Source: Psittacicella hinzii (lineage in GTDB: Bacteria > Pseudomonadota > Gammaproteobacteria > Enterobacterales > Psittacicellaceae). Taken from it: DNA of 40,050 nt. Under the pieces are notes generated by a model. The model saw only the letters and a list, made by a program, of their open reading frames with translations. It did no database searches and had not been told where the DNA came from. Below, in pieces: positions 25,140-33,840 of this stretch. A program made the position numbers and the translations under genes. The stretch is from NCBI RefSeq assembly GCF_003585935.1, contig NZ_NRJG01000039.1, positions 1 through 40,050 on the forward strand, written 5' to 3'. Numbering within the stretch: the stretch's first letter is position 1; each line of letters starts with the position of its first letter.

Positions 25140-25865
25140 ATGCGCTCTAGATTAATTATGTTAGTAGAACAAAAAGCAAAAGCTAAACTTCCTACACGTT
25201 ACGGAATTTTTGATATCTATGTATTCGAAGAACTTGCCAATGGCAAAGAACACGTAGCAATGGTAATGGGTGATTTAGGTGACGGTGAAAAAGTCCTAAG
25301 TCGTATTCACAGTGAATGTCTAACTGGTGATATTTTTCATAGCTTAAAATGTGACTGTGGTTTCCAGTTACATACAGCTATGCAAAATATTGCTGCCGAA
25401 GGACGCGGAGTTTTAATTTATCACCGTGCTGAAGGTCGTGGTATTGGCTTAACCAACAAAATTAAAGCCTACGCTTTACAAGATCAGGGCATGGATACGG
25501 TTGAAGCTAATGAAGCTTTAGGTTTTCCAGCTGATATGCGTGACTTTAATGCTTGTGCTGATATTTACACTTTATTAGGAGTGAAATCAGTAGAGTTAAT
25601 GACTAATAACCCACGTAAACTAGATACTATGCGTCGCGATGGTATTAACGTAGTAGCCCGTCGTCCGATTGTGGTAGGGAAAAACGTTTATAACGAAAAC
25701 TACTTACGCGTAAAAACCGACAAGCTCCAACATATGTTCACCCAAGATGAACTTGATAGTCAAAATATTGACGTAGATTTTGCAGCCCAAGAGCAAGCAA
25801 ACTTACCTCAAGATGAGAAAGGTGCAACAGCACATAAATGTAACTGCGGTCATCATCACGACTAA
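25140..25865 (+). CDS. ribA: GTP cyclohydrolase II
   Basis: Catalyses the first step of riboflavin synthesis, GTP to 2,5-diamino-6-ribosylamino-4-pyrimidinone 5'-phosphate. The 241-residue frame contains the Zn2+ site H-S-E-C-L-T-G-D with C-D-C (Cys60, Cys71, Cys73), the T-V-E-A-N segment and T-N-N-P-R-K. The phosphate loop reads [10 protein letters not shown], where family members usually have R-Q-E-G-R, so Gln is Ala97. Met7 (25158) matches the usual start better, but neither start has a binding site; coupling to dnaQ, which ends 4 bp before 25140, is likely. Residues 198-241 are an extra tail, Asp/Gln/Glu-rich, ending K-C-N-C-G-H-H-H-D, which looks metal-binding. Confidence 0.95.
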   Translation: MRSRLIMLVEQKAKAKLPTRYGIFDIYVFEELANGKEHVAMVMGDLGDGEKVLSRIHSECLTGDIFHSLKCDCGFQLHTAMQNIAAEGRGVLIYHRAEGRGIGLTNKIKAYALQDQGMDTVEANEALGFPADMRDFNACADIYTLLGVKSVELMTNNPRKLDTMRRDGINVVARRPIVVGKNVYNENYLRVKTDKLQHMFTQDELDSQNIDVDFAAQEQANLPQDEKGATAHKCNCGHHHD

Positions 25866-26000
25866 AGAGCGTTGAAATTATAGTTCCTAGTTGTGGTCAT
25901 CATAACTAAGTACTGCACCGTATCTATAGAGAGCGAGCGCTCCTGAATACGCTTAAGGCTTTATGCCACTTTTATCATGCCTAATCCAGAGGGACAAATC

Positions 26001-26525
26001 ATGGCAAAAAAAGAAAAACTGCTAACAGTGGGTAAACTAGGTTCGACCTATGGTTATAAAGGTTGGATTCGTGTAAACTCTTATACTGAACAAGCAACAA
26101 ACATTTTTAACTACCCAAATTGGTTAGTTAATTTGAATGGTAATATGACTCCAGTAACTGTTGAAGACTGGAAAGTTCATGCTAATCATTTAGTGTGTAA
26201 ATTAGATTGCTTACATACACTTGAAGAAGCTAAGGCTTTTAATAATTTATACGTGTATGTAAAAAATGAAGATTTACCAGAACTTGAAGGTGAGTACTAC
26301 TGGAAAGATCTAATTGGCTGTAAAGTAGTAAACCAAGAAGAATACGAATTAGGCACAGTAAAACAAATCCTTGAAACTGGTGCTAATGACGTTTTAGAAT
26401 TAACAGCTCCTTTAAATGATCAATACGGACGTAAAGATCGTTTAGTGCCGTTTGTGGATCAATACTTAGTAAAAGTTGATATCCAAAACAAATTAATCGT
26501 AGTTGATTGGGATCCGGAATTCTAA
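26001..26525 (+). CDS. rimM: 16S rRNA processing protein RimM
   Basis: A 174-residue ribosome maturation factor acting on the 30S head and binding S19. It has the N-terminal RimM domain (V-G-K-L-G-S-T-Y-G-Y-K-G-W-I-R-V) and the C-terminal PRC-barrel (Y-Y-W-K-D-L-I-G-C-K-V, then N-D-V-L-E-L and D-R-L-V-P-F-V). The frame runs eight codons further upstream, but ATG 26001 has a strong AGAGGGA ribosome binding site and the usual family start. Its customary partners rpsP, trmD and rplS are absent: ribA lies 135 bp upstream and a terminator lies downstream. Confidence 0.95.
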   Translation: MAKKEKLLTVGKLGSTYGYKGWIRVNSYTEQATNIFNYPNWLVNLNGNMTPVTVEDWKVHANHLVCKLDCLHTLEEAKAFNNLYVYVKNEDLPELEGEYYWKDLIGCKVVNQEEYELGTVKQILETGANDVLELTAPLNDQYGRKDRLVPFVDQYLVKVDIQNKLIVVDWDPEF

Positions 26526-26576
26526 ACTTGGTAAAAACCTCTTGACTTTATTGTTGCTTTAGCATATTGTAATAAA

Positions 26577-26692
26577 GCCTAGAGATTCTCTAGGCAGATA
26601 CCAAGGCAATGGTGTCTCAATTTTTTGGATTTGAATCTTTCGTCTAGTTTTACAAGTATTTTTTGGTCGGCTTGTAAAACTAGACGTTTTTT
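26577..26692 (+). terminator. three successive hairpins ending the dnaQ-ribA-rimM unit
   Basis: GCCTAGAG/CTCTAGGC (26577-26584, 26588-26595); GATACCA/TGGTGTC (about 26597-26616) followed by six T; then a 16-bp perfect stem, 26641-26656 with 26671-26686, followed by TTTTTT to 26692. The last alone is a very strong terminator. Confidence 0.85.
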
Positions 26693-27182
26693 ACATGTGT
26701 AAATAAGCAAAAAGCTTAGGTATAGCAAAATGGGACTCTCCCCATAAAATAAACTTAAGTGAAGCCAAGTAGCTCAAACAAACATTAGTAAAGTAAGACT
26801 TGTAAGTAAAGCAAACAGCTAAAACGTGCTTAAGTAAAGTAATACACCACAAACTTAGCCAAAGCAATATAAAGTAAGCTGCACTAAAACAAACTAAAAC
26901 TAACTAAAACAAACTGAAACAAACCAAAACTAAATATCTATTTCGGTTGTATTTTTTCAATTGTATTTTAGATAGTTTAGTTCTACTTAATTGAGAGCGA
27001 AGTTTTAACAATTTTGCCAGATAATTTCTCACAAGTTGAAAAATACACGCTATAATATGAAATGTTGTGTCTCTCTTAGAGGCATACAAAGAATATTTAC
27101 TTAACTTAAAATTATTTATCATGGTTACGAAGAGAAGTGCCAGACTTCACTTTGTAATGTTTAATCTTTCCTTTAAGCCAAG
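26693..27182. other. intergenic before the 27183 gene
   Basis: AACTAAAACAA-type repeats of about 11 bp at 26880-26935, and a TATAAT at 27051-27056 about 125 bp before the next start, with no good minus-35. Frames here are short and repeat-derived. Confidence 0.45.
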
Positions 27183-28409
27183 ATGAAACCGGTTGCCTTT
27201 TTCTTAGGGCAAGAAACTTTAAAAGCTCGACTTTTAAAGTTAGCTAGTGTTTTATATGTGTCGCATGTAAAGCGATTCGCACGTTTATCTCAGCAAGGAA
27301 TACAGAAGCTTTTCATCTGGATTAGTGTGGTTAGTTTCTTGAGCATGAGTCAAGTAACTCAAGCCCAGTCAGCACTAACTGCAGCTTCAGCTCAGCACTT
27401 AGATCAAAAAGTAGCCGAGCTTGAGCAAGTAGTAAAAGCTTTAGATCCTGTAAGTGAACATACTGCAGCATTAAGCCAAGCTGAAGCACAAAATTTCTTA
27501 GTGCAAGTAGCTCCAGAAGTATTAAAGAGTGAGCAAGCGAATCTGACAATGTCATTGACAGCAGTTTTTACTTCTCTTGCAGCTACTCCTACTGTGAAAG
27601 TTGAAACTATTGCTCATGAATCATCTGCACCAAGTAGCAGTAGTAGCAATCAACGAGCGGTACAACTTGCTGCGCATAAGAATGTAAGTGCTAGTTCTCA
27701 AAGTACTACTCAAAGCACCAATGCTAAAGCTAAACCTGCAGCTAGCAGTAGTACTAAAGTAGCACATGACCCTTTAGCACAAAAAATCATTCTTGCCTAT
27801 CAGCAAGAGAAAAGATTTTTTGATGATTATCAAGCGCAAGTGAGTACGTTCTTAACAGCACTACAAAACCGTGCGCAAAAACACAGCTTCTTGTCCTATC
27901 AACAAGATATCAGATACTTAATTACTCCAATTGCTAATGCTGTTAATCAGGATATGCAATTGGTAACTAATGAGCGAGGTGAACAAGCTATTCAAAGTAA
28001 TAACTTAGATCACATTGCTCAACTATCTTTACTTTGTAATAGTTACTATAATTTAGCCAGTCATAACGATGCGAGTGTCGATCAAATCTGCACTATGCGC
28101 ATGTTACCAGTGCTCTTACTCAATCTTAAAGATGCTAATGAGTTTAGTTACTTAATTCTGGACTTTATTAAGCAAATTCGTGAGAATAATACGGATGAGG
28201 GAGTACTTGCGACGGATCCGTTATATATTTTTATCAACGCGTCATTAAATGACTACCGTAAAAGTAAAATTACGATTATTGATTTAGATCGTAAACTCCA
28301 AGTTATTCATGGCAATAGCTTTACTTTAGCTAATGCTCGACCATTAACTTTAGAGCAAGTAATTACTTTTAGTGCAGATAAGTTTAACTGGTTAGTAACT
28401 AAAGATTAG
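27183..28409 (+). CDS. exported protein, possible distant member of the Cys-pair family
   Basis: A 408-residue protein. The N-terminus is long and basic (1-40), then hydrophobic, with cleavage after T-Q-A near residue 62, so it is an atypically long signal peptide or an internal start is used. A Ser/Ala/Gln/Thr-rich linker (about 145-195) precedes a helical domain. Near residue 280 it has L-D-H-I-A-Q-L-S-L-L-C, a second Cys 18 residues on, then M-L-P, echoing the LHxxMQ, (W/F)C-C-LP order of the 14595-18341 proteins. The likeness is weak and unproven. No Shine-Dalgarno seen. It is monocistronic, with no clear terminator before the insertion element. Function unknown. Confidence 0.7.
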   Translation: MKPVAFFLGQETLKARLLKLASVLYVSHVKRFARLSQQGIQKLFIWISVVSFLSMSQVTQAQSALTAASAQHLDQKVAELEQVVKALDPVSEHTAALSQAEAQNFLVQVAPEVLKSEQANLTMSLTAVFTSLAATPTVKVETIAHESSAPSSSSSNQRAVQLAAHKNVSASSQSTTQSTNAKAKPAASSSTKVAHDPLAQKIILAYQQEKRFFDDYQAQVSTFLTALQNRAQKHSFLSYQQDIRYLITPIANAVNQDMQLVTNERGEQAIQSNNLDHIAQLSLLCNSYYNLASHNDASVDQICTMRMLPVLLLNLKDANEFSYLILDFIKQIRENNTDEGVLATDPLYIFINASLNDYRKSKITIIDLDRKLQVIHGNSFTLANARPLTLEQVITFSADKFNWLVTKD

Positions 28410-28637
28410 TTGTACCCTACAACTAGGGACTCCCAAAAATTGATATAACTCTTATAAAGATAGCATAAAAATCAAGCAAATATCAAGCTTTTATGGCATA
28501 ATGCCTGTTATTAAACTGATAACAGTATATAAGTCTCCAAAAGCAATCATTTGTTAGTATTTTTATGAGCAGAAATTACACGTTACCCAATTCAAAAAAA
28601 GTTCAATTAGTAGATGCAAATAATAAAAACTTTAAAG
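28410..28637. other. short intergenic before the insertion element
   Basis: AT-rich with no gene seen. The segment 28632-28639 (TTAAAGCC) can pair with GGCTTTAA at 28667-28674 across the left IS end. Confidence 0.4.
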
Positions 28638-30343
28638 CCTGAATTCCGCTGCGCAGCGCCCGACGTGGCTTTAATTTAATAAGGATTTTTCCTATAAAAT
28701 TAACTAAAAATCTAGCTCTAAATATCTAATTTTGATATGGTAAAGCAAACGCCCGATGTTTTTATAAAAATAAAAAATAATTAGAGAAGTATTTTATGAA
28801 AGAGCCTAGATATGTAGCAAGACCAGCAGACAGAGTAAAAAGAGGTGGAGGAGTTTACATATACTATGTACTTAAGCATAAAAGAGGTAAAAACGCCCAA
28901 GGTGAAAGTTACACAACTAGCGATACACCACACACCAGCATATTACATGGTAGCTAAAGTACTTGCTGCAAATGTAGGTCTTCTAAAAGCATTAGAAGAA
29001 GTATTTGACGAGAAAAGTATTAATACAATTCTAGCTTTATCAGCTTTTTACCACCAAGAAAAGAACGCTGTAAGACAGTTTGAACAATGGTGTAAAGAGC
29101 GTAACTATGAAACGAACTGCTTATCTAGTTCTCAGGATATTAGTAAATTCTTCAAGGAAATCTCAACGAAAGTTGAAGATTTTAAAGAAGTATGGTCAAA
29201 AAACAGATACTACGATGGGATGTCAGCAATCTTCGATATAACTTCTCATAGTTCATATGCAGAAACTTACAAAAATGAACTAGTTAAACGTGGATATAAT
29301 CGTGATCGCAATGATTTACCACAAATGAATTTTGCTTTAATTATTGATCCTGAAACCAAGATTCCAGTCAACTTTGACCTCTTCAATGGTAACTGTAACG
29401 ATATCTCTCATTTCTCTCGTAATACCATGAGACTTCTACCGAACGTTAAAGATCCTGATATCGAGTTGGTTTTTGATAATGGTTGCTGTTCTAAAAAAGC
29501 ATTACAAACGCTAAGTTATGAAAATGTTAAATTTACTACAGTGATTAGTGAAGAAAGCACTCTTTACAAAGAATTAGTAGAGAAAAGCTATGGAAACATT
29601 CTTTTTGATGGGAAATTAACTTACGATGAAGATGTTTTCTCAAAAAGATACGATACAGACTATCTTGGAGTACCTGTAAATGCCCACGTATATTTAGATT
29701 ACAAGCTACTACATGAAAAGAGAAAAGCTCTAAGAAATAAGACCGATGCTTTAAAAGAAGAAGCAATAAAGTATCTTGGTAATCCTAAGAAATTACTGTC
29801 TCGTTATGGATCTGTTCTTGAGATAAAACCTCATGGTGACACTGCTTTAACTGCTAGTGACATTTGTGTAGATGAAGATAAGTACCGTGAACTTCAAAAG
29901 AAATGTGACTTCTTCACAGTGATAACGAATACACCAAGAGATTCTTTATCTGTACTAAACATTTATAGAAGAAATTACGTCGAAACAATGATGCATATTA
30001 TTAAAAACGTTCTTGGATTTAAAACCTATAGAACTCACACTTCAGAAGCTTCTATCGGTAAATAACTTACAGCGTTTACTTCTTTAATTATTTACAATCA
30101 ATTTACTGATGCAGTTCGTAAAGATCATACTCTTGCTACTTATTCGATAGAAGATATGATCAAAGAGCTTAATAGCAACCATGTGCTTAAATTAAAAACG
30201 GTAACTTAGAAGTTTCTGTTATGTCAACTTTACAGAAAAAGCTACTTAAAGCAGTAGGCATCTCAGTAGATGACTTTACGGATGCGATTAAGAAAAATAT
30301 TTAAAAAAAGTCTGGCGTTTTATTTTAATTTGCGGAATTCGGG
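28638..30343 (+). mobile_element. decayed insertion sequence, IS1634/IS4-like
   Basis: About 1.7 kb bounded by terminal inverted repeats CCTGAATTCCGC (28638-28649) and GCGGAATTCGGG (30332-30343), matching at 11 of 12 bases. It contains one transposase gene broken in at least three places. No target-site duplication is apparent. It sits in the gap between the 27183 gene and the minus-strand pbgA-like gene, breaking neither. Confidence 0.75.
28796..30304 (+). pseudogene. transposase, DDE type, IS1634/IS4-like, disrupted
   Basis: The ATG at 28796 (GAGAAG upstream) begins a frame with the usual basic N-terminus of such transposases, but the body is in the next frame from about 28845. The longest open piece is 28845-30065 (406 codons, GTG start). 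DDE residues can be placed: Asp in F-D-I-T-S, Asp in L-V-F-D-N-G, and Glu in Y-V-E before the I-x-K helix. A TAA at 30063-30065 interrupts it. The same frame continues with homologous-looking sequence (L-T-A-F-T-S-L-I-I-Y) until a one-base deletion in an A-run near 30200, after which another frame carries the tail to TAA at 30304. Non-functional. Confidence 0.8.
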
Positions 30344-30513
30344 TTCTAAATTTTATCTTTACAAAATAAAGGTCTTAGAAAAATTTCTAAGACCTTTAGC
30401 GTTTAAAATTTGCAATAAATTGTATATGGTTTGCTAGTGTGTTTTGTGTTTTACTATGTATTCTGTTCTAATTTTATCTAAGATATTGCATGTACTAAAT
30501 TATTTAGGAATAA
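30344..30513. other. gap between IS and pbgA-like gene
   Basis: It holds the terminator at 30360-30397. There is no remnant of a periplasmic PbgA domain between the pbgA-like stop and this hairpin. Confidence 0.5.
30360..30397 (-). terminator. terminator of the recX/pbgA-like operon
   Basis: A 14-bp perfect inverted repeat AAAGGTCTTAGAAA (30368-30381) with its complement (30384-30397), followed on the minus strand by TTTATTTTGT. Confidence 0.75.
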
Positions 30514-31191
30514 TTAAGGCAAGTAATCTAACCCATTATCAGGAGTAAAGTAGAACATTAAAGGAAACACTGAACGATATTTTAAAATATCCACATTATC
30601 TGTATTCATGGCATAAATATATAAACTATTACTCCAGCAAATACAAATAAGCATTAAGAAAAAGAAAATATACGTAAACTTTGAACGAAAGTGTAAGTGG
30701 AGAATCCGTCGCCAAATATAAGCACTAAATAGTACTTCAAATAGCAAGATAAACGGAATAGCAATAAAATACACATTTACAAAGTCTACTTGATAACGTG
30801 CATGGGCTAGCAAGAGGTCAACAAGATTTATCCACCGTAAGTGTTCGTAAAAAATGTTATATACCGCTTGATCGAGCATGAGCAGGCTGATCAATAAAGT
30901 ATAGTAAGTGGCAACTACTAGTCGGTAATAGAAGTCATTTTTAATGATAAAAACTACGAGTATAGGGATCACTAAACTAATAAGTGAGAGTAGAAAAAAA
31001 TGACTAAAATTAGTGGCTAAAAAATAGCCCATACTAATAGCATTATGAATATGTAAGCCAGAAATATAGCGTAAGCCTAAAAGCCAGAAGATAACTAGAT
31101 TACATAAGACGAACCAATATGCCCATCTTAAGTTCATAATGCGGCGTTGGCTAGGAGTTAGATATTGAGTAGAATTTAAGAGAATATGCAT
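30514..31191 (-). CDS. PbgA/YejM-like membrane domain only (DUF3413)
   Basis: A 225-residue inner-membrane protein with five hydrophobic segments. It aligns with the N-terminal domain of E. coli PbgA (YejM/LapC): R-W-A-Y-W-F near W-G-H-W-F, L-D-Q-A-V-Y-N-I-F near I-D-S-E-V-F, F-I-A-I-P-F-I-L-L-F-E-V-L-F near F-I-S-V-P-V-I-L-L-L-E-L-V-F, and S-x-F-P-L near L-P-L-S-Y-P. E. coli PbgA has 586 residues with a large periplasmic hydrolase-like domain; this protein stops just after the membrane part. In E. coli the membrane domain is the essential portion and controls LpxC turnover through LapB/FtsH. GGAG overlaps the recX stop codon, 9 bp upstream, so the pair is co-translated. Confidence 0.8.
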   Translation of the reverse strand: MHILLNSTQYLTPSQRRIMNLRWAYWFVLCNLVIFWLLGLRYISGLHIHNAISMGYFLATNFSHFFLLSLISLVIPILVVFIIKNDFYYRLVVATYYTLLISLLMLDQAVYNIFYEHLRWINLVDLLLAHARYQVDFVNVYFIAIPFILLFEVLFSAYIWRRILHLHFRSKFTYIFFFLMLICICWSNSLYIYAMNTDNVDILKYRSVFPLMFYFTPDNGLDYLP

Positions 31192-31200
31192 TAACTTCTC

Positions 31201-31716
31201 CTATTCAGGCAAAGTAAAATCATGTTCAACAATAAACTCAAGAGGACTGATATTTAGTTCTTGCAGAGTTTTAAGAGTTTGACTAATGTATTGTAAGTGC
31301 GCAAACTCATAACCTTTAGAGAGCATGCCTCGAGTTACTTTGGCTTTCACTTTAGGATCTTTAAGATCTAAGTTGTGAAAGTCTTTAGCAATAAAGAGTG
31401 CAAAGGCTTGGTGCTGCCAATTAACTTGCGCTTGTTCAAGTGCTTGCTCAATGTCTTCGTTGCTAACACCTTTTTGGCGTAGTTTTTGACGAATATTCTG
31501 TGGACCAAAGCGCGAGAGCGCTTGGTCGTGCACAAAAACTTCGGCAAAGCGCTTATCGCTTTGATAGTTTTTGCTTTGGCAGATTTCTAAAGCTTGCTCA
31601 CTCTCTTGTGCTTCATAACCTTTTTCGCGCAGTTTTTGTAAGAGCTGATGAGCTGAACACTCTCGCTTAGAAAGCAAGTAAATTAAATAGTCATAAGCTG
31701 TTAAACGTTTAGCCAT
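31201..31716 (-). CDS. recX: regulatory protein RecX
   Basis: A 171-residue RecX, of usual size, an all-helical repeat protein that binds RecA filaments and limits recombinase activity. Recognisable segments are A-Y-D-Y-L-I-Y-L-L-S-K-R-E-x-S, L-x-x-K-G-Y, D-x-R-F-A-x3-V, R-F-G-P-x-x-I-R-Q-K-L-R-Q-K-G-V and L-S-K-G-Y-E near the C-terminus. CAGGAAA provides a ribosome binding site about 8 bases before the ATG. recA, its usual upstream neighbour, is absent; instead recX is followed by the pbgA-like gene. Confidence 0.92.
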   Translation of the reverse strand: MAKRLTAYDYLIYLLSKRECSAHQLLQKLREKGYEAQESEQALEICQSKNYQSDKRFAEVFVHDQALSRFGPQNIRQKLRQKGVSNEDIEQALEQAQVNWQHQAFALFIAKDFHNLDLKDPKVKAKVTRGMLSKGYEFAHLQYISQTLKTLQELNISPLEFIVEHDFTLPE

Positions 31717-31864
31717 ATTTAAATTTCCTGTAGTTAAGCATACAGCTTTAAGATTATGGTTAAGAAGTTTAAAGCTGTGCTTATATTATAAGTCTTCTCT
31801 AAGTTCGAGGTAAAACTATCATACAAGGATGTCCTACAATTGAGTTAGTCTGGTAGGAAGAACA

Positions 31865-31902
31865 AAAACATTTAAGGCTTCGAAGTATTACTTCGAAGCC
31901 TT
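31865..31902 (-). terminator. terminator, minus strand, downstream of hemC
   Basis: A 12-bp perfect stem AAGGCTTCGAAG (31874-31885) with CTTCGAAGCCTT (31891-31902), loop TATTA, then TTTTT four bases on along the minus strand. It lies 360 bp past the hemC stop. Confidence 0.65.
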
Positions 31903-32130
31903 GATAGTATAAGTTTAGGATAAGCGTATAGCTTAACTCGATTTAACTCAACCAGGCTCAACTTGACTTAGAGATGAGTTATAAACTCATTATTTACGAG
32001 ACAACCAACGATTTTAGAAAGTATCAGCTTCTCTAAAGAAGTGACTAGTCATGCTTTATCTGTAACTAGAGAAGAGCTTACAGCTAATTTTTAGTCAATG
32101 CTTATAGGTTATGTTTCTAAGCGATGTTTC

Positions 32131-32157
32131 TAAGCTATGTAAGCTATGTAAGCTATG
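32131..32157. repeat. 9-bp tandem repeat, 3 exact copies
   Basis: TAAGCTATG repeated three times without change, with looser copies on both sides. Confidence 0.8.
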
Positions 32158-32265
32158 TTTATAAGCTGCGTCTCTAGCTTACACTTTTGAGACTATATGG
32201 CATATTATTTTTTAGATTGTATGCCATACGACTTTTTAGACTAGGACGAGATTACTTGTGACAAG

Positions 32266-33495
32266 CTATTGCTTGTCAGCTAATTGACGTTCAACAATAG
32301 GTAATAGTTTCTCAAAGCCAGCAAATTTTGCTTCCTCAACTATATCTTGGATAATATGATTAAGTAGAGCTGTAACTTGCGGGCTATGGTAATTAACTAA
32401 GTGCTCATGATTAAAGGTAATCGTATAAGCACGGTTTAGCGTAAATTCTTGCGCTTGTAGATCTCCAGCGTAGAAGTTAATGCGCACTTGCTGTATATCA
32501 AAAGCAGCTAAAGCTTTCTTTAAAGTTGGATCGCTGCTAATTAGTTCAAGGTAAGTTTTTACGATTAACTTAAGTTGTTCGCTATCTAAGTTATTTTGTT
32601 TTGTAGTAGGTTGTACTCTTGCTAAGAGTTGAGGTAAAATTTGTGCTTGTTGCTCTTGGAAAGCTTTACTTAGTTGTGAGCTAGAAATAGCTTTACCTTC
32701 GCTATTAATAAAATAAGCATAAACCCCTAGAGGTAATGAACACGAGCCACCTAGTTTAGCACTAACCGTACGCTCTAAGTAACTAAGCACATAATTAACT
32801 GGATCATTTAAGAGTGGGGCTAAAATACTTGGTAGTTGAGCTTTATCCCACTGAATAGCAACTATACCTTGTCCAGGAGCACTTACCCAGTCAAATTGAT
32901 CTAAAATCTGATAGTTGTAATTAGCGAGTAAGCCTAAACGTTCAAGCCCAGCACGTGCCAAAATAATTGCATCATAACCTTGCGCAGGATCATCAAGTTT
33001 AGCTAAACGTGTATTTACATTACCACGTAAAAGTTTTACTTTTAAATGAGGATACTTATTAGCTAAAAGCGCACGACGACGTACTGAAGCTGTACCGACT
33101 ACACTATCTTGAGGTAGATCCTCTAAGCGCGTCCATTTACTGCCAGTTGGAAAAACAGCTACATCTTCGTAGTACACACGTCCTAAATAAGAGTAGGTAT
33201 ATTTTTGATCTGGGGTTACAGGTACATCTTTAAGCGAATGCACGGCAATTTGCGCTTGACGCTGTTCCATTGCTTGTTCAAGCTCATAGGTAAAAAGACC
33301 TTTACCACCAACCTTAGCTAGAGAAGTTTCGAGCTTTTTATCACCGGTTGATACCATCGGTAATAAAATTGGTTGGAACTGACTAAATACAGGATGCTCT
33401 GCAATTAATTGTTGTACCATGCGCGCTTGCCATAAAGCTAAGTCGCTATTACGAGTGGCAATAACTAAAGGGAGTTGCTGATTTTTCATATACAT
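32266..33495 (-). CDS. hemC: porphobilinogen deaminase (hydroxymethylbilane synthase) with domain-3 insertion
   Basis: Joins four porphobilinogens into hydroxymethylbilane in heme synthesis; cytosolic. Landmarks are A-T-R-x-S-x-L-A-L-W-Q-A, S-T-G-D, G-x-K-G-L-F-x-x-E-L-E, catalytic Asp90 in H-S-L-K-D-V-P, S-V-R-R-R-A-L-L, R-G-N-V-N-T-R-L, A-P-G-Q-G, and dipyrromethane-cofactor Cys252 in G-G-S-C-S-L-P-L-G. E. coli HemC has 313 residues; this has 409. The surplus, about 85 residues, lies after Cys252 (around 272-355), Gln/Leu/Lys-rich and helical-looking, inside domain 3. Met3 (33489) could be the real start; the binding site is weak for both. hemD is not adjacent. Confidence 0.94.
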   Translation of the reverse strand: MYMKNQQLPLVIATRNSDLALWQARMVQQLIAEHPVFSQFQPILLPMVSTGDKKLETSLAKVGGKGLFTYELEQAMEQRQAQIAVHSLKDVPVTPDQKYTYSYLGRVYYEDVAVFPTGSKWTRLEDLPQDSVVGTASVRRRALLANKYPHLKVKLLRGNVNTRLAKLDDPAQGYDAIILARAGLERLGLLANYNYQILDQFDWVSAPGQGIVAIQWDKAQLPSILAPLLNDPVNYVLSYLERTVSAKLGGSCSLPLGVYAYFINSEGKAISSSQLSKAFQEQQAQILPQLLARVQPTTKQNNLDSEQLKLIVKTYLELISSDPTLKKALAAFDIQQVRINFYAGDLQAQEFTLNRAYTITFNHEHLVNYHSPQVTALLNHIIQDIVEEAKFAGFEKLLPIVERQLADKQ

Positions 33496-33840
33496 AAACG
33501 TCAGCTTTACTACTAGTTCAAGCTGAACTCAAAAATAACCGAGAATAAATGATAAGTGCTAGTTGCTGCAACTAGCCCTTGCTATTATAAGCCAAGCCTC
33601 TAAAGGCGAGAAAAAAAATGTCATAAAAAAGCCCAATCGGAAAGGATTGGGCTAATACTTTTAGGAGTTCATAACTTAACATTAAGTTATATGAAATATG
33701 AAAGATATATTAATAACAGAAACTATAGTAAATCAATCACTTCATTAATTTACTTAAGATGAATAAGATATGAATTAGATTACACTGGATGGACTAATTT
33801 GCAGTGTAAAATCGAGCAATATAGGTTGATTATAACAGAG
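33496..33840. other. intergenic, PAP2 gene to hemC
   Basis: It holds the PAP2-gene terminator at 33624-33653, and otherwise AT-rich sequence with no gene or obvious promoter box. Confidence 0.5.
33624..33653 (-). terminator. intrinsic terminator of the PAP2 gene
   Basis: A 9-bp stem AGCCCAATC (33630-33638) with GATTGGGCT (33645-33653), loop GGAAAG, then six T on the minus strand. Confidence 0.85.

Larger units (their letters stand above)
31717..32265. other. intergenic, hemC to recX
   Basis: It contains the hemC-side terminator at 31874-31902, three exact copies of the 9-mer TAAGCTATG (32131-32157), and near hemC two facing copies of TATGGCAT/ATGCCATA (about 32196-32227). No gene seen. Confidence 0.5.

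Noticed and set aside
26904-27122. 72-codon minus-strand frame
   Set aside because: Lies in AT-rich repeat DNA over the probable promoter of the 27183 gene; no binding site.
28632-28674. TTAAAGCC/GGCTTTAA hairpin as terminator of the 27183 gene
   Set aside because: It spans the left end of the insertion sequence and lacks a T-run; the pairing may be fortuitous.
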